NCBI GenBank assembly: GCA_013396995.1
Contig: VWZP01006004.1
Coordinates: 831,304-895,303 of the forward strand
Reading direction: 5' to 3'
Origin: Dicaeum eximium
Lineage: Eukaryota > Chordata > Aves > Passeriformes > Dicaeidae
DNA: 64,000 nucleotides
This document shows, one piece after another, positions 24,501 through 36,009 of the stretch. Numbering within the stretch: the stretch's first letter is position 1; each line of letters opens with the position of its first letter. Position numbers and translations under genes: made by a program. The notes below the pieces were generated by a model. It searched no databases. It was not told the origin of the DNA and worked only from the letters and a program-made list of their open reading frames with translations.

Positions 24501-26204
24501 TGAATCTAGCACTCATAAAAGAAACAGGGCTCTATAAAAATGGTTTAAAAAACTAACCAACTTCCTGATAGAAGCAAGTATCTGCCAGACACAATCTCCA
24601 TCCTCCATTCAGCTCATATCATGTATGTAACTGTTAAGGTACCTCTTGAGGGTTTTAATGGCAAAGAGACCATTACAATCAATGATTTATTGTGTCAGCA
24701 AGCATATGTGTTTCAGTAGGCTCACCACATCCTTTCAGAAACATTTTAGATAATTGCTCCTTATTATGGGTTATTTTTGCTGTTACTGAACCACTTATAA
24801 TGTGGGGGTGAGTAGGAATTTAGTACAGACCTTTTCCTTGAAAGCTTTTCTTAAGGTATCATTCACAGTGTGTGCATACAGAATTATTTGGTAAAGGATC
24901 AGTTAAATCTGATGTTAAACTCCAGGACTCTTTTTAACTAGCTGGCTGAGAAAGGAGTTTTACATGAATTTTGCAGGTGTCTGGGGTTTTTATTTCTGCT
25001 GAATGTTTTCTCCATTTTCAACTTTTTTGCTGGTTTATTTACCAAAACATATTGGTCTAGACAGATCCCACACTGGGTATGGAAGGCTCTTGCTGGATTT
25101 CCAAAGAGCTGATTGGTGTGAAGATGATGTTGCTTGGATAAGCACTATACATAAAATAAAACCTTTCATTTGTAATTTTTTCCTTTGTGATTCCAGTTCA
25201 TAAGACCAGCACAGCCTCATATTGTGCACATTGTGAATATTTCTCAGAATTTTTACAAAAATACCCTTCATCTGAATGTATGCAGGGCTCATCATTTTTT
25301 GATCTATTTCTCATTTTCCTCTAACTTGTTTCTGTCTTCTTATTCCACTCCTCAAGTTCTGTGCTTTCTCTCCCATGTTGATAAAGGCTCTTTATGAATT
25401 TCTATTTCTTTTACATTCCTTCCTTTCCCCCTGAGTTCCTTTTTTCCTCTTTAGTTCTTTGATTGCTGCTGGGGGCTAAGGTTATAATTTAGTCAGCCTG
25501 TTCTGCTCTGCTGCATAAAAAAAATCCTCTCTTTTCCTGGACAGTAAACAATCCTTGAGCCTGCCTGCCTGTCTCTTAGCTTACTCTTTTTAAAAAATAT
25601 TATTATTCTGGAGTCTTGTTCTGCTGCTACAGTGTCCTCTCATCATTCAGTGGAAGTGCCTTCCTTCCTGTGACCTCCCTGCCTCCCTGCTTCATGCCTT
25701 ACACTGGCTGTCTGCATGTGACAAAATAGAGTGGAACATCTATTGTTAGGGATTGTGAAGAGATGATCAATCCCAGGGCCATCTCTTCACAGCTATACAG
25801 ACAGGGATACCTTCTCCTCTTTCCCTGTGCCTCTAGCTGTAATTTGCAAGTCTGAGTTCTCATTTGAAAACTCCAGCCCTTGCAGAAGGACAGCTGCAGT
25901 AGAGCGGATGTTGATTTCTTTTAGCGAAATGTGAAAGAGAGCCAGCAAACAACACAGGAGATAGAATGAGCATCAGCAGTGAAAGACCATCTGAGTAGGG
26001 GCCTGGGCCACCTAAAACACTTCTGCAGTCATAGGCTGATCCAGCCTTCAGTCACCAGTCTTAATGAACATTTTTATGGTGAATCACCGCTATTAAGTTT
26101 GTTTCCAGGATGACCATTAAAGACGCTTTTTTGCACTTTTGCAACTAAGGGTAACAGATCAGTGAGCAAATCCTGACACAGATGACTTCTTGATGCTCAG
26201 TAAC
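21528..26204. other. Noncoding sequence, no gene recognised
   Basis: Unique sequence. From about 25300 to 25460 the + strand is pyrimidine-rich (many TTCC, CTCT and TTTC words), followed by CTGCC/CTCCC-rich patches near 25560 and 25675-25690. Short A runs occur at 24344-24356. No gene or RNA is supported. Confidence 0.55.
25754..25791. other. Perfect 12-bp inverted repeat (hairpin)
   Basis: TGTGAAGAGATG at 25754-25765 is the exact reverse complement of CATCTCTTCACA at 25780-25791, with a 14-base loop. The pairing does not extend beyond one wobble pair, so it is too short for a canonical pre-miRNA. It may be chance, a relic of an inverted duplication, or a dyad binding site. Confidence 0.6.
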
Positions 26205-26300
26205 TCATTTAAAATCTTTAGAACCTTAATTCTGTAAAGTGGCAATGGCAATAACCTTTTAGCTGACCTTGCTCATTTAAGATTATAAAGTTTAGGAGCT
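26205..26300 (+). repeat. MIR-like SINE trace
   Basis: TTCTGTAAAGTGGCAATGGC followed by AATAACCTTTTAGCTGACC and then TTAAGATTATAAAG follows the order of the MIR 3' region ('ctgtaaaatgggaataata', 'cct', then a 'gattaaatg' word). The match is diverged and has no sharp boundary. Confidence 0.4.
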
Positions 26301-28548
26301 GTCTGACTGAACCCAGACCTCACGATGCAGAAACCACACAAAAACTTGAATCCACAGTCCAATGACTCTCCAGGTTTGTGACATAGGGTGATGTATCAAA
26401 GCCTCTAGTTCCACACTAGAGGTCTTCAAACTCTGTAGTTCAGCAGGAACTCAGATTAGCATTTTAATCTTGGAATTGAGAGTCATTGGAAGTCCTCATG
26501 GCACAAGTAACTTCACTGATATACACAAGAAAATGTTGTGGAACAAGTACTTTAGAGCAAATGTAAAAAATCAGTCCAGGATATGAAAACCAGGAAGCAA
26601 TTTTGTACACCTAGAATTCAAAGACACACCTTCCATCCCCATTTTTTATGGAGAAACAATCCATTTGTGCCTCTAAACCTCTGCTTTCTGTCCTAAGCAA
26701 AGACACTGCTCTTACATTAGTAGAAGTACCTTAACCTGGAAGAAATAAGGAAATTAAAATGGAAAGAAGAGATCATTGCACATCACAGAGAGCACATTAA
26801 GATTCAGCAACTCAAAGGTTACACAATTTGCAGAAAGAGCAGATATTAACTAGGAGGGGGCAGTGTTTCCCTCTTAAAAACAAGTTTGGGGGGTCTCAGG
26901 AGCACTTTTAATACCAAGAGACTCATGTTTGCAGAACGGTGCCTGGCACTAGATGGCTGGCTGGTTGCCACAACTGTAAGAGCAAACTCCAAAAGTGTGA
27001 AGCACAAATACAGGCATAGCCTGGGGAAACAGATTGACTTGAACAATGTAGACAGTCTGGTCCTCGCTCGCATTTCACTTCATCTGACCTAATTACAGCT
27101 GCATTTCAGTCAACAATGTGCAGCAGAAGTGCAAAGGTTTTTTTTCCACCAAGCTTACAGTAAAAAATCTGTATCCTCTCCAACTTCCAAGGGAATTCCC
27201 AGGGAATTCTCCAAGGGGATAAAAGACATTGTATAATTCCCAATTTTTAGTGAGGGTAAGTACTACCTCTAGCTAACACTCCTCATTCTTTATGCAGCTA
27301 AAAAGGTATCAATTCACTGTAGTCATCCCAGCCTTATTAGGACATCAGCCTGACTCCTTGTCTACTGATATTTAGGAAAAACCATCTTATTCTTGCAAAT
27401 CTCTAGGACAGAATTCTATTATTTCCTACCTAATCTTCAAGCCTTTGTATAAGGAAATCTGAACTCATACAGAAATAAAATATCTTTCACACATTTATGT
27501 AACCCACTGACAATGTGTATGAGATTTATTTTGGTATTACCTGTTCTCATAATACTGAGTTCAGTATCTGGCTTTGCTATGGAGTACTGTGCTTCTGGAT
27601 CTTGAGGGAGTTTGATTTTTTTTTTCTTCTGCATCAGATGGTGCCATCACAGATTTGTGCACACACATTTCTGTTTGCATGCATGTACATAACTTTTTCT
27701 CCTGTGTTATGTGCACCAGTGAATAAAGAATATATTAAGGTGTATGCCTTCCTTTTGCATACAGCCTCACACATGTAGACTCTCCTGTTGTTAATGTGTG
27801 TAAGAAAGAAACTTTGTGCCATTCATTATTATTTAGTATCTCTTGATACTTTTTAGTCTTTAGAAAAATCTCAGATCATCAAATACAAAAAAGATCTCAC
27901 ATGAAAAAGTGTAGAGATAAAAGTTTTCTTTTGAGATGATAATAAAAAACAGAAGGGATTGGAACAATGTACCATTACTATTTCTCGTTTCTTTCTCTCT
28001 CATTTTATTTGCAAGATTCATTCAAAACTGAGTAGTTGATGAGTAAGTTAACATGGGTGAAATGGATTTTAAAATGGATTAAACACCAATTTGAAGTTAA
28101 CAACCTAAGAATAGGCCAAATCCACAGAGAATACTGAAACAAACATCAAAAGACACATTTCAGGGCAGATAGTGCTAGGAATTAAAAAGGAAATTTGCTA
28201 TTGATTCTGGGCTGCCTTCTGTGGCAGTCCCATTATTGCTCAAGTCCGAGCAGCTTGAAATTTTCCTCCCACCACTTTCCTTGTGTGCTGTTGTATCTTC
28301 ATGGTCCCCTTAGTGCTCCTGCCTTTTTTTAAAAAACTATTGCTGTTTTCCAGTGGGTAGACTTGAGTGGAGAATTGCTAGGAACCCTTCAGAGAAGGCC
28401 TAATCAACATAAACAGCCTAAGTTTACAGGCAAAAATTATAAATCCAAGTCAATAGTGTTTAGGAATTTTTTCTAGATGAGGTAGGAAAGACTTCCACTT
28501 GACAGAGTATGGAAACCAAGGTGTGCATGATCTTGTCTTCAATGCAAA
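26301..28548. other. Noncoding sequence, no gene recognised
   Basis: Unique AT-rich sequence. It includes a pair of NF-kB-like words at 27191-27212, listed separately. A 68-codon + strand frame and a 75-codon minus frame overlap at 26846-27092 with no recognisable domain. Confidence 0.55.
27191..27212. promoter_or_regulatory. Two adjacent kB-like sites
   Basis: GGGAATTCCC at 27191-27200 is a perfectly palindromic match to the NF-kB consensus GGGRNWYYCC. A second word, GGGAATTCTCC, begins 11 bases later at 27202, about one helical turn away, but departs from consensus by an inserted pyrimidine. Occupancy cannot be judged from sequence. A simple local duplication of GGGAATTC is also possible. 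Confidence 0.3.
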
Positions 28549-28816
28549 CAGAATAAATTCAAAATAATTTGTATTATTTGTATACCTCATACTTGAAAAA
28601 GGTCAGATTCGCAGAGACAGAAAAAATTACGAGCTAAATTTGCAAAGATAAAACATTATAAATGGGAAAATGTAAAATATAATTGGGACTTGTTTATGAA
28701 CATTTCACTAATTGTGCCAAAATGTCACAATCACATACTTCGAGGAAAACACAACTCTGCTTAAAAAAACACCCAACCCTACTCTGAATGAAAAAGAAAG
28801 GAGCCAAATTTGAATT

Positions 28817-28870
28817 TATATATATATTTTTTTTAATATATATATATTATATATATATATGAGTATATAA
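28817..28870. repeat. AT-rich dinucleotide microsatellite (copy 1)
   Basis: Interrupted TA repeats with a short T run inside (TATATATATTTTTTTTAATA then TATATATATTATATATAT). The same tract recurs at 29647-29700 in the second duplicate copy. Confidence 0.9.
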
Positions 28871-29093
28871 GCTAAATGGAAACAAAGAGACACATGTAGA
28901 AATTTGTAGTCAGCAGATGTAAAGTTAACACCAAATTTTTTTTTTTTTAATTATGTCAAAACCAGGAGAAAAATAACAGCATATTAAGCTGCTGGGAATT
29001 CTCAAAATGACTGAAATAAAATCTTCTCCATATTACTAAAGCAAAGTTTTCTGTCCCAGATTTCAAAGTCAATGAATATTAACATCAGATGTG

Positions 29094-29176
29094 TGCTGGT
29101 TTTGGTCAGGGCTGAATTAATTTTCTTCACAGTGGCTGGTGTGGGGCTGTGTTTTGGCTGGGGTTAAACCATGGTA
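29094..29176 (+). mobile_element. Internally deleted ERVL-type LTR relic (copy 1)
   Basis: The left part (from TGCTGGTTTTGGTCAGGG to GGGGCTGTGTTTTGG) resembles the start of a well-known avian class III (ERVL-like) LTR. It runs directly into GCTGGGGTTAAACCATGG, which resembles that LTR's 3' end. A full LTR has several hundred bases between these parts, so almost the whole interior (promoter and polyadenylation region) is missing here. The junction lies in a GG/CTGGGG context, compatible with a microhomology deletion. No internal retroviral genes are present. No clear target-site duplication was found, so exact ends are uncertain by a few bases. Confidence 0.7.
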
Positions 29177-29377
29177 GACGATGATCATAATGAAGAAATC
29201 ATTGCAACTGCAGCCTGGGGTAGTGTCAGAGAGAACCTCTAAAATCAGCAGATACAGAGAGCTTACAGCTAAGGAAAAGAAAAGTAGCGATCAACGACAA
29301 CCAATACTGATGGATTCTAGGAAGGCACAGACTATCCCAGAGAACTTGAATAAAATCACAACAGTACTAATATTTTT

Positions 29378-29378
29378 N
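29378..29378. other. Single-N assembly join
   Basis: One N lies exactly between the two copies of the 829-bp duplicate. A one-base placeholder is typical of scaffolding where adjacent contigs were estimated to overlap but were not merged. Confidence 0.95.
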
Positions 29379-29646
29379 CAGAATAAATTCAAAATAATTT
29401 GTATTATTTGTATACCTCATACTTGAAAAAGGTCAGATTCGCAGAGACAGAAAAAATTACGAGCTAAATTTGCAAAGATAAAACATTATAAATGGGAAAA
29501 TGTAAAATATAATTGGGACTTGTTTATGAACATTTCACTAATTGTGCCAAAATGTCACAATCACATACTTCGAGGAAAACACAACTCTGCTTAAAAAAAC
29601 ACCCAACCCTACTCTGAATGAAAAAGAAAGGAGCCAAATTTGAATT

Positions 29647-29700
29647 TATATATATATTTTTTTTAATATATATATATTATATATATATATGAGTATATAA
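29647..29700. repeat. AT-rich dinucleotide microsatellite (copy 2)
   Basis: The same tract as at 28817-28870, carried by the duplicate. Equal length in both copies is notable because such tracts mutate fast. Confidence 0.9.
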
Positions 29701-29923
29701 GCTAAATGGAAACAAAGAGACACATGTAGAAATTTGTAGTCAGCAGATGTAAAGTTAACACCAAATTTTTTTTTTTTTAATTATGTCAAAACCAGGAGAA
29801 AAATAACAGCATATTAAGCTGCTGGGAATTCTCAAAATGACTGAAATAAAATCTTCTCCATATTACTAAAGCAAAGTTTTCTGTCCCAGATTTCAAAGTC
29901 AATGAATATTAACATCAGATGTG

Positions 29924-30006
29924 TGCTGGTTTTGGTCAGGGCTGAATTAATTTTCTTCACAGTGGCTGGTGTGGGGCTGTGTTTTGGCTGGGGTTAAACC
30001 ATGGTA
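29924..30006 (+). mobile_element. Internally deleted ERVL-type LTR relic (copy 2)
   Basis: The counterpart of 29094-29176 within the duplicate, offset by 830 bases. If the duplication is artefactual, only one relic exists in the genome. Confidence 0.7.
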
Positions 30007-30207
30007 GACGATGATCATAATGAAGAAATCATTGCAACTGCAGCCTGGGGTAGTGTCAGAGAGAACCTCTAAAATCAGCAGATACAGAGAGCTTACAGCT
30101 AAGGAAAAGAAAAGTAGCGATCAACGACAACCAATACTGATGGATTCTAGGAAGGCACAGACTATCCCAGAGAACTTGAATAAAATCACAACAGTACTAA
30201 TATTTTT

Positions 30208-30639
30208 AAAAAGACAACAGGCTGATTTAGGTAATTACAAGTTTGTCAGCCCACCATAGGTTCTGGCAAAGTAACAGCACGTCTTACAAATAACTATAGT
30301 AATAAGAGTTAATGAGGGGGGAATAACAAATGCCAATCAGCACATTTTTATGAAAATTGTTTAACTGAATTTATACAATTATTTAAATTTATCCAATATT
30401 TATACAATATTTTAATTTATACAATTATTTAAAATGAAATTTTGTATCTATTTTATCAGTGTAATATTGTTGCTATAATAGACTTTCAGACATTTGGAAT
30501 GATACATGGTATATTTGTAAGCTAGAGTGATATAAAATCAATGGGGTGCATATTGACTGCATTGAGACCTAGTTCTCAAAATTTAATTACAAAAAGAGAA
30601 TTTTTTTTCCAAATGTTTGTGTTTCCCACAAGAATCTGC
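30208..30639. repeat. AT-rich stretch with 46-bp-spaced direct repeat
   Basis: AATTTATACAATTATTTAAA occurs at 30368 and again at 30414, with a related TTTATACAATATT word between them. The pattern suggests a short decayed tandem repeat in AT-rich DNA. The rest of the segment is unremarkable. Confidence 0.6.
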
Positions 30640-31592
30640 TCAGAGAAACACTATTCAACAAATATATCCACAACTTGGAAATAAAAACCAGAATGTAATT
30701 ATGGATTAAGTCTATAAATAACGTGAGCTTGGGGGAGCATGGAAGGGAACAGATTGCTGAGTGATCTGGCTGTTTGAAGATATCAAGCAAATAGCATGTG
30801 CTTCAGCTGAGCCAAATCGAAGTTCATGTGTCTGAAAAATAAAAATATAGGTTATACACGTAGCATGGATGACTTTTGAAGGCAGTGTCAGAAAAGAAGT
30901 CATGGGGACCACAGTCTTCATGCTTACTGAGCATGGTTCAAAAAGCGAGTGTAACCTTTGAGCATTTAAATGTGAGAGAACTCAGCAGGGGTAGTGAGGT
31001 TAAATTAACTCTACATTTGGCACTGGTGAGATTGCTACTGGAATACTGTTTGGTTCTGGTGTCTACACTTCAGATGGATATTGATGAATTGGAAGGGATT
31101 CAGAGAAGAACCACATGAATGCTTACAGGCTTGGGAAACGTGCCTTGTTGTGAAATACTCAAGCAACTCTATTTAGTTATCAAAGAAGGCTTAGAGAATG
31201 ACCTGATTGCAGTCTAAATATATCCATAGGGGGGAAGGGAAGGGGCAGAAGGAATAAATTTGATGAGGCTCTGCAGTGTAACAAACTAAGGGGAAACAAT
31301 GACTGGTAGTTCAAACAAAATAAATTCCAACTAAAAATGAAGCGTGAATTTGAATATTGAGCAAACTAACCTCTGGAACAACTTGCTAAAGGCTGCAGTA
31401 GATTTCCCATCATTGGGAGTTTTAAATTCAACATTGGATTTATCTCTTCTGGAAGGAAAAAAAAAATACAAGGAAAAAACATTATGGTTCTTGGATATGG
31501 AATCAAAATGAGTAGTGTGAATGCCTTGTGTTAGACATGTCATGCTAGACAATCACTGGGGTCCTTTCTGCCCTTAAAAAATCCATGAATCT
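30640..31592 (+). mobile_element. Old CR1-type LINE remnant, 5'-truncated
   Basis: A decayed non-LTR retrotransposon covering the C-terminal part of the reverse-transcriptase ORF and the 3' end. In frame from 30996, the translation has a RGSEVKL-like word, then VRLLLEYC (31026-31049) and IDELEGIQRR (31080-31109). These correspond to the 'ALVR..LEYC' and 'DI..LE..QRR' landmarks of CR1 ORF2. Downstream, CTGGAACAACTTGCTAAAGG and TTCCCATCATTGGGAGTTTT match the usual post-ORF words. The end, GGGTCCTTTCTGCCCTTAAA then ATCCATGAATC, matches the 3' tail of old sauropsid CR1 subfamilies. The left boundary is uncertain; 30640-30880 matches weakly. Stops and indels rule out activity. Confidence 0.75.
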
Positions 31593-34500
31593 TTTTCTCC
31601 ACACTGACTTCAGGGGATGAAATTGAGCCAAGAGAAATAGAGCCAGAATATAAAGTAAAACCCTCTAGCAGTGACTTCCATTTATTTCTGGAATGATGTC
31701 CCAAGATGAGAAGGGGGGAGGCCTTAGTAGCTTATTTAAAAGGAAGGTAGTAAATATAAAGGGAGAAATATCTCAACACTGAGACAGCAACCAGGGGAAA
31801 AAAATCTCAGTCACCTTTTCTTATCCAGGTTTTTCATACTGAGGATTCAATGGAGCCACAGCTGGAAATGAAACAACACATCTTCAAAATCTGGTTTATT
31901 CCACAAAGCTGTCAGTCCCAGATATTTTCCTGCTAGGAAAAAGGTAATCCATTTTGCCAGTGGTGACCACTGTCCCCATCACTACTTTATATATTAAACT
32001 GAGAAGTGGAAGGTGGAGTTGGCCAAATACCTCCCCAGCAGAAACATGGAAGAGGCAGGAGGGCACTGAGAGTGTTTCTCTGCCCTAGGTTGACTGGAGG
32101 TTTGTTTGAAACCTGTCCCTCTCATGATTCTCCTAATAATTATTCATCTCCCACCCTGTCCCAGCCTGTTTCTTTTAGCATCCTTCTGCCATAGCTGACA
32201 TCTGCTTTCTGAGGGCAGTCTGTCTTTTAGTGGGACAGGAAAGCAATGCATCAAAAATCAAGCTTTACCCTTGATGAACACCTGGCATGCATTGCTGTCA
32301 GTTTGCATCTCAGTGGGTAAACATGGAAGAAGACAGGATATTTCAGTTAAAAGTAAATATTCCTACAAAAAGAAATGGATATAAATTTTCTACAGCCAGC
32401 TTTCTGCAGTGTTCTAGGGAAAACCCTAAATAGCTTAAAGATAGATTCTGATATTCTTACTGTGATTACCTGCAGCATCAAAGAACTGATGTGGCTGAGG
32501 TTCTTTCAGGTTGTGTTTCTGTGAGACAGAGTTCCATTTCTAACTTTACATTACATATTCCTCTACTTTGGGAGGTCTCTGGTGGCTGTGTAGTTCTTAT
32601 GCAGTATAAATCCATATGCCTAATGCAGTCTGTCATATTTAGAAACTCACTGCTCTTGTATTCATGACATGCAAGCATCTGTCACTCAAACCTGCTCATA
32701 AATCTAAATTCACTAATAGGACTTCTACATGTCCCTATTTATCAAAGAGTGGAGTGGTGACCCTGGAATAAGTGGCAGCAATGATGCAGTTGCAGTTTAT
32801 AGAGTGGCAAAAATTCTCTTGCACCAGAAAGCTGAAATTCCAAATTAATAAAATCTCCCCAAATCGTGCATGTTAGCAGTCATTTTCAGTGAGAGGAAAA
32901 TTAATTGAAAAAGGAGGAAAATGAAGCAAATATATCACTTTTTCCAAACCCAGATTATGACCATCAAGCCTGAAAACATGTTCAGTTTTTATGATTCCCA
33001 CAATATAAATTGCCAGACCTTTCAGTTTCTGTCTACTTGATTTTCTCTTGGAGAAGAAAGAAAAAATAGAACAAAATTATATGCTTGACTAAAATGTTAC
33101 TTTTATCTGAAAAAAAAAAATAAAGTAAAAAATAGTGTTGCTATAATCCATATTAAGGCTGTGACAGTTGTTGTCTGAATTTTAGGGATTCTGAGTGTTG
33201 GTGGCTCCTTCCAAAAGCAATGGGACATTGGTGAGCAGGGACTTGGGATTTTACCTGGGTCTGAGATTTCCTCAATGAAAGGTATTAAGGAAGTGCTGAG
33301 CAATATTCACAGATACTGGTATCCTTTAACCCTGCTCTCTCGAGCTCGCTGAGCTCTGCTGGCTTGTGCTCCAAGCACAGTTACAGTGGTTTTAGTTGTG
33401 CAGCTAATTGACTGAGGCTACAGCATTAGCTTGCTGCTGATGAGGTTTAATTGCAAGTGCAGAGTTTGCTGCACTAACATCATTTCTGAGCCTAAGCTGA
33501 GTACTTGCCACAGCTGACTGCATCGTGGGCTAATGCCAGCTCTTCTTCTATCCCAAACTGAAATAACATCAAACTGCAAGAAAACTTTTTTTGTCTTTGT
33601 GTGTGTGAATGATTTTTGTTCTTCCTTTCAGAGCATGTTGAAGACACTTCAGTGTGGCAGTTTGGCAGGTCACCCTGTTCAGTAGATCCCAGCATTAGGA
33701 CTGGATTTAACTCCAGCTGAGAATCAGTGTAACTCAATACCCATCAGACACTGGTGACACTTAGGTGTGGTCTTGAATATTTTCTCACACCCTTTCTGGA
33801 GAAGAGTGAGGGTTTAGATACCAGCAGGTGTGTGACCATCAGCTCAGGTGCATGGCTGGTGTCAGGCTCCCTGTCCAGGGGCTCTGCTCTGTGGGCATGG
33901 CCTGGTTTTGCTGCATGGTAGCTCAGGAGCTTTTTCCCATGCACTTAAAATGTGGTTTACATCATTTCACCGAGGATTCAGGCTCCTCAGGGAGTAGGAT
34001 GTTGCAATATGAAGTGCAGCAATGCCAAAATATTTTAAAAGTCTGAGCTTTAGCCAATTATTTTTCAAGGACAGGGTATTCTCAACTCGATCCCAGTGTC
34101 TCTGCAGCAAGCACATCTCTGACTCATCAAAATCTTCCCAAAGCCAAATTGATTTCTTTTTTCTTGCTTTTCTTCCTTTCACTTTGGCCACCAAAGTCAA
34201 CAGATCAACCATGATTTCCCCTCTCAGCAGGGAGCTTATGATGGCTCTGTGGCAGCATTATTGTTTGGGAGGGGAACTTTCCTCTGAGGTGAATTTCTCC
34301 AAATGCCAGGGAGCAGCTTTTGCAGAGCTCCCCCAGGGCACCAGCACAGTTAGAGCAGAACCAGGGAGGATTCCCTTTAATCACTCACCTCAGGTCTCTT
34401 GTTGCTAAATTTTTTGTGCAATGCATAATCCTTCTGAGTCTTGGCCCTTGTGTCCTGGCATCTCTGGTGATGTTTTGGGTGTAGTTCTAAATGTAGCCTT

Positions 34501-36009
34501 CTCAACCTTAATCCTCATGTTTTCTGGAGTGATACAGTGAAAAACTGACAGCTCCTGGTAAGCTGTACTGTATTCTTCTACCCTTCTTTATTACAAAGAA
34601 CAAGAAAATAAGGAGTTGTCACATCACACTTCCCCAAAGCTGTGTACCCTTCTCTTGGTTCTTTTATTTTTTCACAGGGTATCCCACCAATTTCCTCAGA
34701 AATAGAGAGCCATCCCTGAAGATAAGTGGCGCTTTGAAAAAGTGTAGAAAACTGTGTCTTTTTGGTATTAGACTTGATGTTTTGGAAGTTAGTCTATGGT
34801 GCTGACAGATCCTTGAGCATAGTTAGAGCAGGATCCTATCAAAAACTGCCCAGTTCTGAGGATGCAGGACACGTTCAAAGCCTGCATTACATTTTGATTC
34901 ATATTTAAAATACCCCAAAATGTTGGTTTACTAAATATTTTCCTTTACACTTAGTCTCTATGCACTATAAATAGTAAAAAGACTGATTAATATTTTACAA
35001 TTCTATTTTTAGCTCAGGAAACCTTATGCTTCTATTTTCCTGATTATGCCAGCACTGATCACAAATCTGCTTGAAATGATCAGTGTGCTCCAGTTTCTGG
35101 ACAGTAAGAAAATGCTTACAACATTAATGCCCCAGAGAGCAAAACATGGGAAGGATCATGGAGGCAAAGATGGGAAAATAAGGACAAGGATAAGCAGAGT
35201 TTAAAGTAAAACATTTTTTATGGTAGTCCTGAAGAGCAGGTCCTTCCAAACAAGAGGGAAAGTGCTGGTGGTAGAACTTGTTCTCCCTTTTTCTGTTTCC
35301 CAGAGGATTAATAGAGATTTTTCATTCTCCAGATGCAAATCTGAAGTCATGTCCTAGTACACACTCAGACAAAAATCACTTAAAAAGAAAATAATAATCC
35401 TATTTGCTGGATAATTAACAGTGAGCAATATCATTCTGTACTTTATATTTTCATTGAAATTCTTTATCTCATAGAAATATGGACAAAACATATTTCAATT
35501 ATACAGCTATGCATGTCTTTATATTAGGTGGAAATGTTTTAATAGATGTTTCAGTTATCCATTTATTGATCTTAATGTATTTTTAATATGCAGGCACCGG
35601 TCTCTGCTAACTGAGCTATATCTGCTTCCCCCTAGTTGAGTTCCACAAATTAAAAATAATTCTCTCTGTCTTTCAATAAACAGTATATGGTGGGTTTTTG
35701 TCTTGTGGGCAATATGTGCTGTGAGCTGCCTTTCAATTTATGAGATGAATCTGTGCTCACAAAAGGAGATCTGAATGTGAGCAGCAAAAGTTGGCTACAG
35801 ACTGCAAGAGAAACAAGATCAGAGAGATATGTTGACCTTGGACTTTTTTTCTCTTTCACACACTATTTGAGCCCTTATTTTGGCAGAAAAAAGTCCAAAC
35901 CAGAAAACCGTCTGTTTAAATAACTGTTTAAATAACAGTGTTGTTCCTTGCTTCTGCCCCGGAAAGAGATTTCCCAGAAATTTTAAAGAAAGAACAAACT
36001 AAAAAATAT
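31593..36009. other. Noncoding sequence, no gene recognised
   Basis: Includes A runs near 31457 and 33111-33120 and otherwise unique sequence. A 128-codon + strand frame at 34022-34408 has no recognisable domain and is overlapped by an 81-codon minus frame. Nothing here supports an exon. Confidence 0.55.

Larger units (their letters stand above)
28549..29377 (+). repeat. 829-bp direct duplication, copy 1
   Basis: This segment recurs at 29379-30207 at a constant offset of 830 bases and appears identical wherever compared, including its AT microsatellite (about 28817-28870), a T run near 28938 and the LTR relic at 29094-29176. The copies are separated by one N. Identity through a mutable microsatellite and homopolymers argues for an assembly artefact (overlapping contig ends placed side by side) and not an ancient duplication. 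The short open frame from 29181 occurs in both copies for this reason. Confidence 0.95.
29379..30207 (+). repeat. 829-bp direct duplication, copy 2
   Basis: Second copy of 28549-29377, with boundaries set by the N on the left and by divergence after TATTTTT at 30207. Only this copy is joined to the downstream unique sequence (AAAAGACAACAGGCTG), and only copy 1 to the upstream sequence. That is what two overlapping contig ends would produce. Confidence 0.95.

Noticed and set aside
25754..25791. miRNA precursor
   Set aside because: The stem is only 12 pairs with a 14-base loop, too short for Drosha and Dicer processing.
29181..30259. Two near-identical frames of about 81 codons that look like a duplicated gene pair
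   Set aside because: They lie in the 829-bp probable false duplication, begin just after the LTR relic, and have no recognised domain.
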